Assembly: GCF_003336675.1 (NCBI RefSeq)
Contig: NZ_QPII01000018.1
Span: forward strand, 1 to 64,000
Reading direction: 5' to 3'
DNA length: 64,000 nt
Source: Billgrantia montanilacus
GTDB lineage: Bacteria > Pseudomonadota > Gammaproteobacteria > Pseudomonadales > Halomonadaceae
The number at the start of each line of letters is the position of its first letter. The stretch's first letter is position 1. Position numbers and translations under genes: made by a program. The notes beneath the pieces are model-generated. The model was not told the DNA's origin. It ran no database searches and saw nothing but the letters and a program-made list of their open reading frames with translations. Shown here piece after piece: positions 34,941-43,928 of this stretch.

Positions 34941-35741
34941 ATGGATGCCTTTGCCCTGGGCCCCGTGCTGATTTCCATACCCCGACTCTATGCGATCGGC
35001 TGTGCCCTGCTGCTGCTGCTGGCCGCCTGGCTGCTGCTGGGGCTCTCTACCGGCACTCGAGTCCGCTGGTTCAATGGCCTGGTGCTGGCCTGGCTGGTGG
35101 GCGCTCGCCTTGGGCACGTGGCCATGAACCTGGATGCCTACGGCGCCGCCCCGCTGGATGTCCTCAAGCTCTGGCAAGCCGGCTTCCACGGCATCTGGGG
35201 GCTGCTGGCGGGACTCATCTGGACCGGCTGGTCCCTACGCGAGCACCTGCTGTCGATGATCGGCGCCATGGCCCTTACCATCGGCACCTCGGCCCTGTGG
35301 CTGGTGCTGGTCACCCTGGCACCGCTGGGCGGCGACATGGCGATACGCGAACTGCCCGATGTCACTCTGGAGAACCTCGACGGCGAACCGGTCAACCTGC
35401 AGTCGCTGCGCGGCGAGCGGGTCGTGGTCAACCTGTGGGCCACCTGGTGCCCCCCCTGCCTGCGCGAAATGCCGCTGCTGGCCGAGGCCGACACCCGGGA
35501 GGGCGTCACGGTCGTGGTGGTCAATCAAGGTGAGGACCTGCTGCAGGTGGTACGCTATCTCGACGAGCAGGCACTGGCCTTTCGCTACCCGCTGCTCGAC
35601 CCCGGCCAGGAGATGATGCGAATCATGGAGTCACCCGGCCTGCCCACAACAGTACTGTTCAACCCCGAAGGGCGTGCCGTGGAGCGCCATGTGGGCGAGC
35701 TCTCCCGCGCCCAGCTCGACAGCTGGCTGAACCGGCACTGA
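34941..35741 (+). CDS. TlpA-type thioredoxin with Lgt-like membrane domain
   Basis: 266 residues from ATG 34941. Residues about 1-135 contain four or five membrane segments that resemble a truncated prolipoprotein diacylglyceryl transferase (Lgt), including LVGARLGHVAMNLD and GFHGIWGLLAG. Residues about 140-266 are a thioredoxin-fold TlpA/ResE domain with active site WATWCPPCLREMP and a cis-proline loop GLPTTVLF. The likely role is a periplasmic membrane-tethered disulphide reductase, for instance in cytochrome or lipoprotein maturation. Catalytic Lgt residues cannot all be found, so transferase activity is doubtful. It lies upstream of rapA on the same strand. Confidence 0.8.
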   Translation: MDAFALGPVLISIPRLYAIGCALLLLLAAWLLLGLSTGTRVRWFNGLVLAWLVGARLGHVAMNLDAYGAAPLDVLKLWQAGFHGIWGLLAGLIWTGWSLREHLLSMIGAMALTIGTSALWLVLVTLAPLGGDMAIRELPDVTLENLDGEPVNLQSLRGERVVVNLWATWCPPCLREMPLLAEADTREGVTVVVVNQGEDLLQVVRYLDEQALAFRYPLLDPGQEMMRIMESPGLPTTVLFNPEGRAVERHVGELSRAQLDSWLNRH

Positions 35742-35886
35742 GGGTGATCTCGCCCCTACCACTTCCTGTCGCACATCACCACTCTTAAGCCGTGGCGGGC
35801 TTTGCGTTAGAATCGCCCGCCCTGTTGCTGCCGGCGGCTTGAGCCATCGGCGGCGCGTGCACCGTTTTCAGCATTCCCGAGGCATC

Positions 35887-38841
35887 ATGAGCGACTTTTC
35901 ACCCGGCCAACGCTGGATCAGTGACGGCGAGGCCGAACTGGGCCTGGGCACCATCCTCAGTTGCGATCAGCGCAGCGTTACCGTGCTGTTTGGCGCCAGC
36001 CAGGAAACCCGCACCTACAGCAGCCGCCAGGCCCCCCTCACCCGAGTGGCCTTCGGCAGCGGCGACCGCATCGAGTCCGCCGACGGCTGGCAGCTGCTGG
36101 TCGAGGACAGCAAGGAGGTCGATGGGCTGATCGTCTATATTGGGGAGGATGCCCAGGGCGAACTGCGGGAGCTGCCCGAAGCCAAGCTGGCCGACACCAT
36201 GCAGTTCGACCAGGCCCGCGATCGCCTGCTGACCGGACAGGTGGACCGCAACGACTGGTTTGACCTGCGCTTTCGCACGCTGCACCACTTCAACCGAATC
36301 GAGCAGAATCCGGCGCTGGGCATGTCCGGCCCCCGCATCGACCTGATACCGCACCAGCTCTATATCGCCGACGAGGTCTCCCGCCGTCACGCCCCTCGGG
36401 TGCTGCTCGCCGATGAGGTCGGCCTGGGCAAGACCATCGAGGCGGGCCTGATACTGCACCGGCTGCTGCTGACCGGCCGCGCCGAGCGGGCGCTGATCCT
36501 GGTACCGCCCAGCCTGACACACCAGTGGCTGGTGGAGCTGCTGCGCCGCTTCGCCCTGGACGTGACCCTGCTCGACGAGCAGCAGAGCCTGGCCCAGGCC
36601 GAAACCAACCCCTTCGAGTCCGGCCAGCTGGTGCTCGCCAGCCAGGAGTGGCTGTTCGCCAACCCGCACCGCCAGGCCCAGGCCGAAGCCTCCAGCTGGG
36701 ACCTGCTGATCGTCGACGAAGCACACCACCTGGACTGGAGCGCCGAGAAGGTCGGCCCCGGCTACGCCTGCGTGGAGCGCCTCGCCACAACGGTGCCCGG
36801 CGTGCTGCTGCTGACCGCGACGCCGGAGCAGATGGGGCTGGAAAGCCACTTCGCTCGCCTGCGCCTGCTCGACCCGGATCGCTACCACAGCCTCAAGCGC
36901 TTCCGCGACGAGGAGCAGCACTACGTTGAGGTGGCCCAGGCCATCGACGCCCTGGAACGCTTGCCCGCGGCCGACGACAGCGATGACCGCGAACGGATCG
37001 CGGCGGTGATCGAGGAGCCCGACAGCCTGGCCCTGCTGGCCACCCTGGCCAATCCCGAGAGCGGCGTGCCACAGCAGGAGAGCGCCCGCAGCCAGCTGCG
37101 TGACCAGCTGCTGGATCGCCATGGCACCGGCCGGGTGATGTTCCGCAACAGCCGCCGCCACGTCGGCGGCTTCCCCGAACGCCACCTGCACCTGGCCTAC
37201 CTGACCCCGCCATCGCCCTATCGGCGCGCCTTCCGCAAGCTCGAGCGCGACGAGGACTACCTCGACGAGCTGCTGATCGAGACCGGCCTCGACCACCCGG
37301 ATGTACTGATCTACCCGGACGCCATGTATCGCGCCCTGGCCGAGGACCCACTCAACGCCGAGCCCTGGTGGCAGTTCGATCCCCGGGTGACCTGGTTGAT
37401 GGAGCGGCTGAGCGACGACGGCGAACACGGCTTCGCCGGCGGCAAGGTGCTGGTGATCGCCCATGGCCGCGAAACGGCCCAGGAGCTTGCCGAGGCACTC
37501 CGGGTGCTGGGCGGCATTCATGCCCCGGTCTTCCACGAGGGCCTGAGCCTGGTGGAGAGGGACCGCGCCGCGGCGGCCTTCGCCGACGAGGAGGAGGGCA
37601 GCCAACTACTGGTCTGCTCGGAGATCGGCTCCGAGGGACGCAACTTCCAGTTCTGTCGCCATCTGGTGATGTTCGACCTGCCCCAGCACCCCGACCAGCT
37701 CGAGCAGCGCATCGGCCGCCTGGATCGTATCGGCCAGCGCCACGCCATCGAGATCCACGTGCCACTGTTCGAGGGCAGCCCCGCCGAACGCCTGCTGCGC
37801 TGGTACCGGGACGGCATGGATGCCTTCCAGGCGCCCCACGGCGTGGGCAACGAGCTCTTCGATGCCTTCGGCGACGCCCTCTCCGAGGCGCTGCTCGACG
37901 ACGAGGCGCTGGAGGAAGTCATCTCCGAGACCCGGGCCCTGTTCCTCAGTCGTCTGGCCGAGCGCGACGCCGGCCGCAACCGGCTGCTGGAGCTCAATGC
38001 CTGCCGTCCGGCACGCGCCGAGGCGGTCGCCAGTGCCATTCGCGAGCTGGACGACGATGCAGCGCTGCCCCGCTACCTGGAACAAGCGCTGGATGTCTTC
38101 GGGGTCGACAGCCAGGAGCTCGGCGGCGGCCTGCTGCACCTGCAGCCGAGCCAGCACATGCTCGATGGCCTGCCGGGTCTGGCCAAGGGCGAGGAAGGCT
38201 TCACGGCGACCCTCTCCCGGTCACGGGCACTGGCCCGCGACGATGTGCAGCGCCTCTCCTGGGAGCACCCGCTGCTGCGCGAGATAATGGGGCGGATCAT
38301 CGACGGCACCATGGGCAATACCGCCCTGTCGCTGCTCAGGCATCCGGCGATTCCGGCCGGGCGGCTGATGGCGGAACTGGTCTTTCGCACCCACTGTCCG
38401 GCACCGAAACGACTGCACGTCAATCGCTTTCTCCCCCCCACCGCCGTGCGGGTACTGCTCGACGAATCCGGCGCCGTGCTCACCGACAAGGTCTCCTTTA
38501 CCGGGCTGTCGAAGAATCTGCAGAAGGTCAAGAAAGCGATGGCGCGGGATCTGATCCGCAGCCGCCACGATCAGCTGCGCGACCTGCTTACCCAGGGCGA
38601 AGCGGAAGCCGAGCGAGAGCTGCCCAGCATCATCGAAGCGGCCCAGACCCGCATGCGCAACGAGCTGGATACCGAACTCGCCCGCCTGGAAGCCTTGGCA
38701 CGCCTCAACCCGGCGGTGCGCGAGGAGGAGCTCGATGCCATGCGCCGCGAACGCAGCGAGCTGAACGAGGCCATCGAGGGCGCCCGGCTGCGACTCGACG
38801 CCGTGCGGGTGATCGTCACGGTGGATCAGGAGAGCCGCTGA
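35887..38841 (+). CDS. rapA: RNA polymerase-associated helicase RapA (HepA)
   Basis: 984 residues from ATG 35887, MSDFSPGQRWISDGEAELG. Swi2/Snf2-type ATPase that recycles RNA polymerase. The N-terminal Tudor-like region is residues about 1-110; helicase motif I is DEVGLGKTIEAGLILHRLL, motif II DEAHH, and later LLTATPEQMG and the C-terminal motifs GSEGRNFQFC and RIGRLDRIGQ. The extra RapA C-terminal domain fills about 650-984. Length matches E. coli RapA (968). The ribosome-binding site is weak (GAGGC). Well supported. Confidence 0.96.
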   Translation: MSDFSPGQRWISDGEAELGLGTILSCDQRSVTVLFGASQETRTYSSRQAPLTRVAFGSGDRIESADGWQLLVEDSKEVDGLIVYIGEDAQGELRELPEAKLADTMQFDQARDRLLTGQVDRNDWFDLRFRTLHHFNRIEQNPALGMSGPRIDLIPHQLYIADEVSRRHAPRVLLADEVGLGKTIEAGLILHRLLLTGRAERALILVPPSLTHQWLVELLRRFALDVTLLDEQQSLAQAETNPFESGQLVLASQEWLFANPHRQAQAEASSWDLLIVDEAHHLDWSAEKVGPGYACVERLATTVPGVLLLTATPEQMGLESHFARLRLLDPDRYHSLKRFRDEEQHYVEVAQAIDALERLPAADDSDDRERIAAVIEEPDSLALLATLANPESGVPQQESARSQLRDQLLDRHGTGRVMFRNSRRHVGGFPERHLHLAYLTPPSPYRRAFRKLERDEDYLDELLIETGLDHPDVLIYPDAMYRALAEDPLNAEPWWQFDPRVTWLMERLSDDGEHGFAGGKVLVIAHGRETAQELAEALRVLGGIHAPVFHEGLSLVERDRAAAAFADEEEGSQLLVCSEIGSEGRNFQFCRHLVMFDLPQHPDQLEQRIGRLDRIGQRHAIEIHVPLFEGSPAERLLRWYRDGMDAFQAPHGVGNELFDAFGDALSEALLDDEALEEVISETRALFLSRLAERDAGRNRLLELNACRPARAEAVASAIRELDDDAALPRYLEQALDVFGVDSQELGGGLLHLQPSQHMLDGLPGLAKGEEGFTATLSRSRALARDDVQRLSWEHPLLREIMGRIIDGTMGNTALSLLRHPAIPAGRLMAELVFRTHCPAPKRLHVNRFLPPTAVRVLLDESGAVLTDKVSFTGLSKNLQKVKKAMARDLIRSRHDQLRDLLTQGEAEAERELPSIIEAAQTRMRNELDTELARLEALARLNPAVREEELDAMRRERSELNEAIEGARLRLDAVRVIVTVDQESR

Positions 38842-38856
38842 GCCCCCCGGGCGGGA

Positions 38857-39768
38857 TCAGCGCCTGCCCAGGATCTCCGCCAGCGCCTCCTCCAGGGTTG
38901 GATAGCGGAACTCGAAGCCGGCGTCGAGCAGGCGCCGGGGGCGCATGTCGGCACCGGTCAGCAGCAGCCGGGCCATCTCGCCGAAGGCGGTTTCCAGGGC
39001 AATGGCGGGAACCGGCAGCGCTGCCGGTCGATGGAGCTGGCCGGCCAGGGTCCGGGTGAATTCCGCATTGGTGACCGGATGGGGGGCGCTGCCGTTGAAG
39101 GGGCCTTCCATCTCGCCGTGCTCCAGCAGGAACAGGATGATGCGTACCAGGTCCTCGCGATGGATCCAGGGCATGAACTGCTTGCCATCGCCGAAGCGCC
39201 CGCCCAGCCCCAGCTTGAAGGGCGGCAGCATCTTCTCCAGGCTGCCACCGCCGAGATCAAGCACCAGCCCGGTACGCAACAGTGCCACCCGGGTGCCGAA
39301 ATCCGCCGCCTCCCTGGCGGTGTCTTCCCAGCGCTTGCAGAGACGGTGGGCGAATTCATCATGGGGTGGCGTCTCTTCGGTGACCTCACGATCGCCCTGA
39401 TCGCCGTAGTACCCCATGGCCGAGCCCGACACCATGACTCGCGGCGCCTGTCCACCCGACTGCTTGAGCTGCTCGCAGAGGATCACCAGGTCGCGGGTGA
39501 TATTGACTCGTGAGTCGATCAGCCGCTTCTTCTGGTTATCGCTCCACCGGCGAGCCGCTATCGGCTCACCCGCCAGGTTGACGATGGCGTCAGGGGGCGA
39601 GTCAACGAAATCCAGCACGGAGCGACGTATATCGGTGCCCGCCGGGAGCTGCCCCTTGACGGCCCCGGGGTCTCGCGAGACCACCTGCAGCCGATGCCCC
39701 GTCTCCTTGAGGCGCTGGCAGAGACGCTGCCCCACAAAGCCACTGCCACCCGTAATCAGCACACGCAT
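38857..39768 (-). CDS. TIGR01777-family SDR epimerase (YfcH-like)
   Basis: 303 residues. Extended short-chain dehydrogenase with NAD(P)-binding MRVLITGGSGFVGQRL at the N-terminus, NLAGEPIAARRW, the SGSAMGYYGDQGDR active-site region, and a C-terminal DUF1731-type ending (MRPRRLLDAGFEFRYPTLEEAL). This is the TIGR01777/YfcH family, whose reaction is not firmly known. It is convergent with rapA (15 bp apart) and divergent from the renalase-like gene. The shared promoter region carries a TTGTACA half-site, raising the possibility of joint regulation with the light-response cluster. Confidence 0.88.
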   Translation of the reverse strand: MRVLITGGSGFVGQRLCQRLKETGHRLQVVSRDPGAVKGQLPAGTDIRRSVLDFVDSPPDAIVNLAGEPIAARRWSDNQKKRLIDSRVNITRDLVILCEQLKQSGGQAPRVMVSGSAMGYYGDQGDREVTEETPPHDEFAHRLCKRWEDTAREAADFGTRVALLRTGLVLDLGGGSLEKMLPPFKLGLGGRFGDGKQFMPWIHREDLVRIILFLLEHGEMEGPFNGSAPHPVTNAEFTRTLAGQLHRPAALPVPAIALETAFGEMARLLLTGADMRPRRLLDAGFEFRYPTLEEALAEILGRR

Positions 39769-39820
39769 AGCACTCTCCTCCCCCTGGATTCATGGTGGCG
39801 CGCAGACAGTTATACAGCCG

Positions 39821-39827
39821 TTGTACA
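39821..39827 (+). promoter_or_regulatory. TTGTACA half-site before the renalase-like gene
   Basis: TTGTACA, identical to the arm of the LitR-type operator at 40956. It lies 47 bp before the start codon of the flavoprotein gene, beside TTATACA 11 bp upstream. No matching second arm (TGTACAA) is found 12 bp further on, so it is at best a partial operator or -35 element. Confidence 0.35.
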
Positions 39828-39873
39828 CTTCTGCTAGTCTAACGTAAAAACCGATCCACTGCGTGAGGCCTTC

Positions 39874-40923
39874 ATGTCACCAACGGCACGCCCTTCGGCC
39901 GCCATCATCGGCGCTGGCATCGCCGGTCTTGCCTGTGCCCGGGCCCTTCAGGCCGCCGGCTGGCAGGTAACCCTATTCGAGAAGGCCCGCGGCCCCGGCG
40001 GCCGCATGACCAGCCGGAGCCTGGCCGCGGCCACGGTGGATATCGGCGCCCAGTTCTTCAGTGTCAGGGACGAGGCCTTTCGCCGCGAAACCGAACTCTG
40101 GCTGAAGGCGGGGCTAGTGGCACCCTGGCCCTGGCAGCTTTGGCGGGTCACGAAAGGCCAGTGGCATTATCGTCATGATGGCAGAGAACGCTATGCAGGC
40201 AAGCCACGCATGAGCGCGGTGACGCGCCACCTCTCCCGGGGGCTGGCCCTGGAGGCGAACTGTCGTATCGTCTCGCTTGTGCGGGACAGAGGCAGCTGGT
40301 CGCTGCAGGATCAGGCCAGACAGCACCATGGGCCCTACGACCATGTCGTGATCACGGCACCTTCGCCCCAGGCCCAGGAACTGGTGGCACCTCATGATAC
40401 CGTGCTGGCCGAGGCATGCGAGGGCGTCATCCAACGTCCCTGCTGGGCGGCATGGGCCTGCTTCGAGCGGCCACTGCCCACTTCAGCGGGCGTCGCCCAC
40501 GACTGGCAGGCCGTGATGTTTTCCGAGGGTCCGCTGCGCTTCGTCGCGCGCAATGACCACAAGCCAGGCCGTGAACAGCAGGGGGAAAGCCTGACGCTGC
40601 TCGCACGGCTGGAGTGGAGCGAGGCGCACCTGGAAGTGCATGAGACCAGCGCGGCCGACAAACTGCTGGGCGCCTTTCGTGCGGCCCTGCCGGACGACAC
40701 CATGTTGCCCGCCATCACGGCAATCGGCGCACACCGCTGGCGCTACGCCCAGCCCGATGTCTTCGCCAGCGGCGAGGCCGTCAATCGGGACTATCGACTG
40801 TCGCCCACCGGCCTGGCGCTGTGTGGCGACGGCTGGCGCGGGCCACGGGTAGAAGACGCCTGGCTCTCCGGCCATCACCTGGGTCATGCGCTGGTGGCCA
40901 ACGATGGACACGCCACGCGTTGA
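39874..40923 (+). CDS. Renalase-like NAD(P)/FAD-dependent oxidoreductase (COG3380)
   Basis: 349 residues. The N-terminal dinucleotide-binding fold is AAIIGAGIAGLACARALQAAG, with FEKARGPGGRMTSR binding the FAD ribose. A C-terminal FAD-contacting GLALCGDGWRGPRVEDAWLSG follows. It matches the COG3380/renalase branch of flavin amine-oxidase-like enzymes. Bacterial renalases oxidise misreduced (2- or 6-dihydro) NAD(P)H; whether this one does is inference. It starts the cluster of light-response genes, 149 bp upstream of the MerR-type regulator and with its own promoter region. Confidence 0.82.
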   Translation: MSPTARPSAAIIGAGIAGLACARALQAAGWQVTLFEKARGPGGRMTSRSLAAATVDIGAQFFSVRDEAFRRETELWLKAGLVAPWPWQLWRVTKGQWHYRHDGRERYAGKPRMSAVTRHLSRGLALEANCRIVSLVRDRGSWSLQDQARQHHGPYDHVVITAPSPQAQELVAPHDTVLAEACEGVIQRPCWAAWACFERPLPTSAGVAHDWQAVMFSEGPLRFVARNDHKPGREQQGESLTLLARLEWSEAHLEVHETSAADKLLGAFRAALPDDTMLPAITAIGAHRWRYAQPDVFASGEAVNRDYRLSPTGLALCGDGWRGPRVEDAWLSGHHLGHALVANDGHATR

Positions 40924-40955
40924 CGCCGTCACTCCACTGATTACGACAGCTACGG

Positions 40956-40981
40956 TTGTACATCGCACGTTTGGTGTACAA
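40956..40981. promoter_or_regulatory. Probable LitR-type operator before the MerR regulator
   Basis: A perfect inverted repeat TTGTACA-N12-TGTACAA ends 90 bp before the regulator's start. Arms of TGTACA are the recognition pattern of MerR-family light regulators (LitR/CarH group). The site overlaps a possible -35 (TTGTAC) and a -10-like TACAAT, so a bound protein would block the promoter. Autorepression by the downstream regulator is inferred. Confidence 0.7.
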
Positions 40982-41071
40982 TATTGCCCACCACGGAGAG
41001 TCGCGCCCGAATGCCTGGCATTCCATGGCGGCCTGGAACGGCAATGACAACAGCGAGAGGCAGATGCGAGC

Positions 41072-41986
41072 ATGACCGACAAGGCAACCCACCCGGCCGA
41101 CACACCGCTCTACCCGATCCGCGAAGTGTCACGCATAACCGGCGTCAATTCGGTCACGCTCCGCGCCTGGGAGCGGCGTTACGGGCTGATCTGCCCCCAG
41201 CGCACGCCCAAGGGACATCGCCTCTATGCACGGGAAGACATCGAGCGTGTCGAGCAGATCCTGCAGTGGCTGAGCCGCGGCGTGCCGGTCAGCCAGGTCA
41301 AGGAGCTGCTCGACCAGCCCGAGGCCGCCCCCGTACCGGAACCCGCCTCCGGGGACTGGCCCAGCCAGCGGCGCCAGCTGGTTGCCGCCGTGGAGGCGTT
41401 GGACATGGCGCAGCTGGAACGGCTGTTCAACCAGAGCCTGGCGCTCTATCCGGTGACAACCGGCCTGGCCGAACTGTGGCAGCCTGCCATCCGCGAGCTG
41501 GAAGAGCGCTGGGATGACCAGCTCGGTGCCAGGCTGCAACGGGTCAACCTGGAGACCTTCCTGCGCACACGGATCGGCACCCGGCTCTACCATGCCAATC
41601 AGGTCGTCAAGGGCCCCGTCGTGCTGATGGCCGCCCTGCCCGATGACCCCGGCCCGCTCTGGCTGCTGCTGGCGGCCCTGGCCGGCAGCGATGCTGGCTA
41701 CCGTATCCTGCTGCTCGACGCCCCCCTGCCCTTCGGCGAACTACCGCTGGCGGTGGAGCGCCTCAAGGCCTCGGCCCTGATGCTCGTCAGCGGCCGCGCC
41801 GAGCGCCCGGATCTGATTCGCCGCCAACTGCCTCGCCTGGCCGAGCAGCTGAATGTTCCCCTCGGGCTCGGCGGGCCTGTGGCCCGCATACGCGGCAGCG
41901 ACCTGGCCGAGAGCCATGTGGAACTGCTCGGGGATGACCTGCCCCTGGCGCTGGCAAGGCTGCGCTCGCTGCTCAACGACGCCTGA
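41072..41986 (+). CDS. MerR-family regulator, LitR-like without B12 motif
   Basis: 304 residues; ATG 41072 has GAGAGG upstream. An N-terminal MerR winged helix (residues about 13-80) has YPIREVSRITGVNSVTLRAWERRYGL and RLYAREDIERVEQI. The remainder (about 100-304) resembles the LitR/CarH C-terminal fold, but the cobalamin-ligand motif DxHxxG is absent. This is typical of the class II LitR proteins that need a partner photoreceptor (PplR type in Pseudomonas). A TTGTACA operator lies upstream and photolyase follows directly, so it probably controls this cluster. No LOV-domain gene is in the window. Confidence 0.8.
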   Translation: MTDKATHPADTPLYPIREVSRITGVNSVTLRAWERRYGLICPQRTPKGHRLYAREDIERVEQILQWLSRGVPVSQVKELLDQPEAAPVPEPASGDWPSQRRQLVAAVEALDMAQLERLFNQSLALYPVTTGLAELWQPAIRELEERWDDQLGARLQRVNLETFLRTRIGTRLYHANQVVKGPVVLMAALPDDPGPLWLLLAALAGSDAGYRILLLDAPLPFGELPLAVERLKASALMLVSGRAERPDLIRRQLPRLAEQLNVPLGLGGPVARIRGSDLAESHVELLGDDLPLALARLRSLLNDA

Positions 41987-42013
41987 CCTTCGCTTTCCCA
42001 CCAAGGAGCCACC

Positions 42014-43429
42014 ATGTCCTGCGTGCTGATGTGGTTTCGCAGCGACCTGCGAGTCCATGACAATACGGCGCTGGCTGCCGCGGCACGCCAAGGCCCGGTT
42101 GTGGCGGTCTTCCTGCGCTGCCTGCCCCAGTGGCAAGGCTACGGCCACGGCCCCAACAAGCTCGACTTCTGGGGCCGTGGCGTAGCCGCGCTGCGTGACG
42201 ACCTGGCCGGCCTGAACATCCCGCTGCTGCACCGGGATATCGAAACCTACGACCAGGCCCCGGCCACCCTGCTCGCCATCGCCCGGGAGACAGGGGCGAA
42301 GGGACTGCACTTCAATCGCGAGTACCCGCTGGACGAACAGCGGCGTGACCAGGCCGTAGCGACCACCTTCGATCGGGCCGCCCTCTTCGCCAGGGGGCAT
42401 CACGATGCCACGGCCTTCGCCCCCGGCGAGCTGGTGACGGGAAAAGGGGATTATTTCCGCGTATTCACCCCCTTCGCCAAGGCGTGGCACCGCCAGCTCA
42501 GCGACGAACGCCTGGCCCTTCGCGACACGCCCCGGCCTCAGCCACCACCGGACATCGCAGCCGACCCGTTGCCGCCGCCTCCCCAGGCAGAAGAGCCGCC
42601 CGTGTCGGCTCGTCATTGGCCAGCCGGCGCAGAAGCTGCATCCGACCGGCTCGAACGTTTCCTGCGCTTTCGCGGACGCCACTATGCACGGCAACGTGAT
42701 ATGCCAGCCGTCTCCGGCACCAGCGAACTCTCCCCCTACCTGGCCCTGGGGATGATCTCCCATCGACAGTGCCTGCAGGCGATGCTCGGCGAGAACCACG
42801 GCCGACTGGGCGAAGGGGATGCCGGCCTCGTTGCCTGGGCGAACGAACTGGTCTGGCGTGAGTTCTACCAGCACGTGGCGGCGGGCTTCCCAAGGGTATG
42901 CCGACATCACGCCTTTCAACGACATACCGAAGCCCTGGCGTGGCGCGACGACGACGCCGGCTTTCGCGCCTGGTGCGAGGGGCGGACCGGCTATCCTATT
43001 GTCGACGCCGCCATGCGCCAGCTGGTGCAGACTGGCTGGATGCACAATCGCCTGCGCATGATTACGGCCATGTTTCTCAGCAAGCATCTCCTGATCGACT
43101 GGCGTCGTGGCGAGGCCTTCTTCCTGTATCACCTGGTCGACGGCGAATTCTGCGCCAACAACGGCGGCTGGCAGTGGGCGGCATCCACCGGCACCGATGC
43201 CGCACCCTATTTCCGCATCTTCAACCCTACGACCCAGTCGAACCGCTTTGACCCGGATGGCACCTTCATCGCCGAATTCGTTCCAGAGCTGGCCGCGCTT
43301 TCCCCCAAGGGGAGGCTGGCTCCGTCCTCTGAGCAGCGCCACCAGACCCGTTACCCACCCCCCATCGTCGATCACAAGGCCGCCAGGCTGCGAGCCCTGG
43401 ACGCCTTCAAGGCACTGACGACCGACTGA
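42014..43429 (+). CDS. phrB: Deoxyribodipyrimidine photolyase
   Basis: 471-residue cryptochrome/photolyase family member that repairs cyclobutane pyrimidine dimers with blue light. The N-terminal Rossmann domain starts MLMWFRSDLRVHDNTAL; the FAD-binding helical domain has WANELVWREFYQH, GRTGYPIVDAAMRQL and the signature NNGGWQWAASTGTDAAPYF. The Trp-rich electron-transfer path is consistent with a class I CPD photolyase. It is 27 bp after the MerR gene and followed within 23 bp by the SnoaL-like gene, one operon. Light-controlled expression is the expected pattern for LitR targets. Confidence 0.95.
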   Translation: MSCVLMWFRSDLRVHDNTALAAAARQGPVVAVFLRCLPQWQGYGHGPNKLDFWGRGVAALRDDLAGLNIPLLHRDIETYDQAPATLLAIARETGAKGLHFNREYPLDEQRRDQAVATTFDRAALFARGHHDATAFAPGELVTGKGDYFRVFTPFAKAWHRQLSDERLALRDTPRPQPPPDIAADPLPPPPQAEEPPVSARHWPAGAEAASDRLERFLRFRGRHYARQRDMPAVSGTSELSPYLALGMISHRQCLQAMLGENHGRLGEGDAGLVAWANELVWREFYQHVAAGFPRVCRHHAFQRHTEALAWRDDDAGFRAWCEGRTGYPIVDAAMRQLVQTGWMHNRLRMITAMFLSKHLLIDWRRGEAFFLYHLVDGEFCANNGGWQWAASTGTDAAPYFRIFNPTTQSNRFDPDGTFIAEFVPELAALSPKGRLAPSSEQRHQTRYPPPIVDHKAARLRALDAFKALTTD

Positions 43430-43452
43430 CACCCACTCACAGGAGCTACCCC

Positions 43453-43893
43453 ATGAACCAGGAACCTGACCTGGAGGCCTTCTGCACCTTCTTCAATAAT
43501 CTAGACAAAACCTATACAAATAATCTGTACGAAGTATATACTGAGGACGTGGTCTTCACCGACCCCCTGCACAGGATTGAGGGGAGAGACGCCCTGGAAA
43601 GGTACTTCCATGGGCTGTACGAGAACGTGACAGAGTGCAGATTCCAGTTCCACGACCGTGTACACCAAGGCACCGAGGCCTGTGTGACCTGGACGATGCG
43701 ACTGGTACACCCGCGACTTTCCCGCGGACGCCCCGTCTCGGTGGATGGGTGCTCCAGGCTGTCGTTCCCGGCTGAAGACCCACGGCGGGTGTGCCGGCAC
43801 CGGGACTTCTTCGATGTCGGCGCCATGCTCTACGAGCACCTGCCGATTCTGGGCCCGACGGTTCGCTTGCTGAAGCGCCGCCTGGGCGAGTAA
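43453..43893 (+). CDS. SnoaL/NTF2-like protein
   Basis: 146 residues with the small cone-shaped NTF2/SnoaL fold signature: an N-terminal helix, FTDPLHRIEGRDALERYFHGLYENV and a sheet with TEACVTWTMRLVH. Such proteins are cyclases, isomerases or scaffolds; the substrate is unknown. GGAGC sits before the ATG. Its 5' part is AT-rich compared with the cluster. It is a constant neighbour of photolyase and SDR genes in light-regulated clusters, in my recollection, and is probably involved in the same lipid or pigment chemistry. Confidence 0.8.
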   Translation: MNQEPDLEAFCTFFNNLDKTYTNNLYEVYTEDVVFTDPLHRIEGRDALERYFHGLYENVTECRFQFHDRVHQGTEACVTWTMRLVHPRLSRGRPVSVDGCSRLSFPAEDPRRVCRHRDFFDVGAMLYEHLPILGPTVRLLKRRLGE

Positions 43894-43928
43894 CCGGCAC
43901 CGCCCTGCGGTGTGTTCAGGGAGGTCGC

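Noticed and set aside
35899..37605. 568-residue minus strand frame
   Set aside because: Shadow of rapA; no start signal and no recognisable domain.
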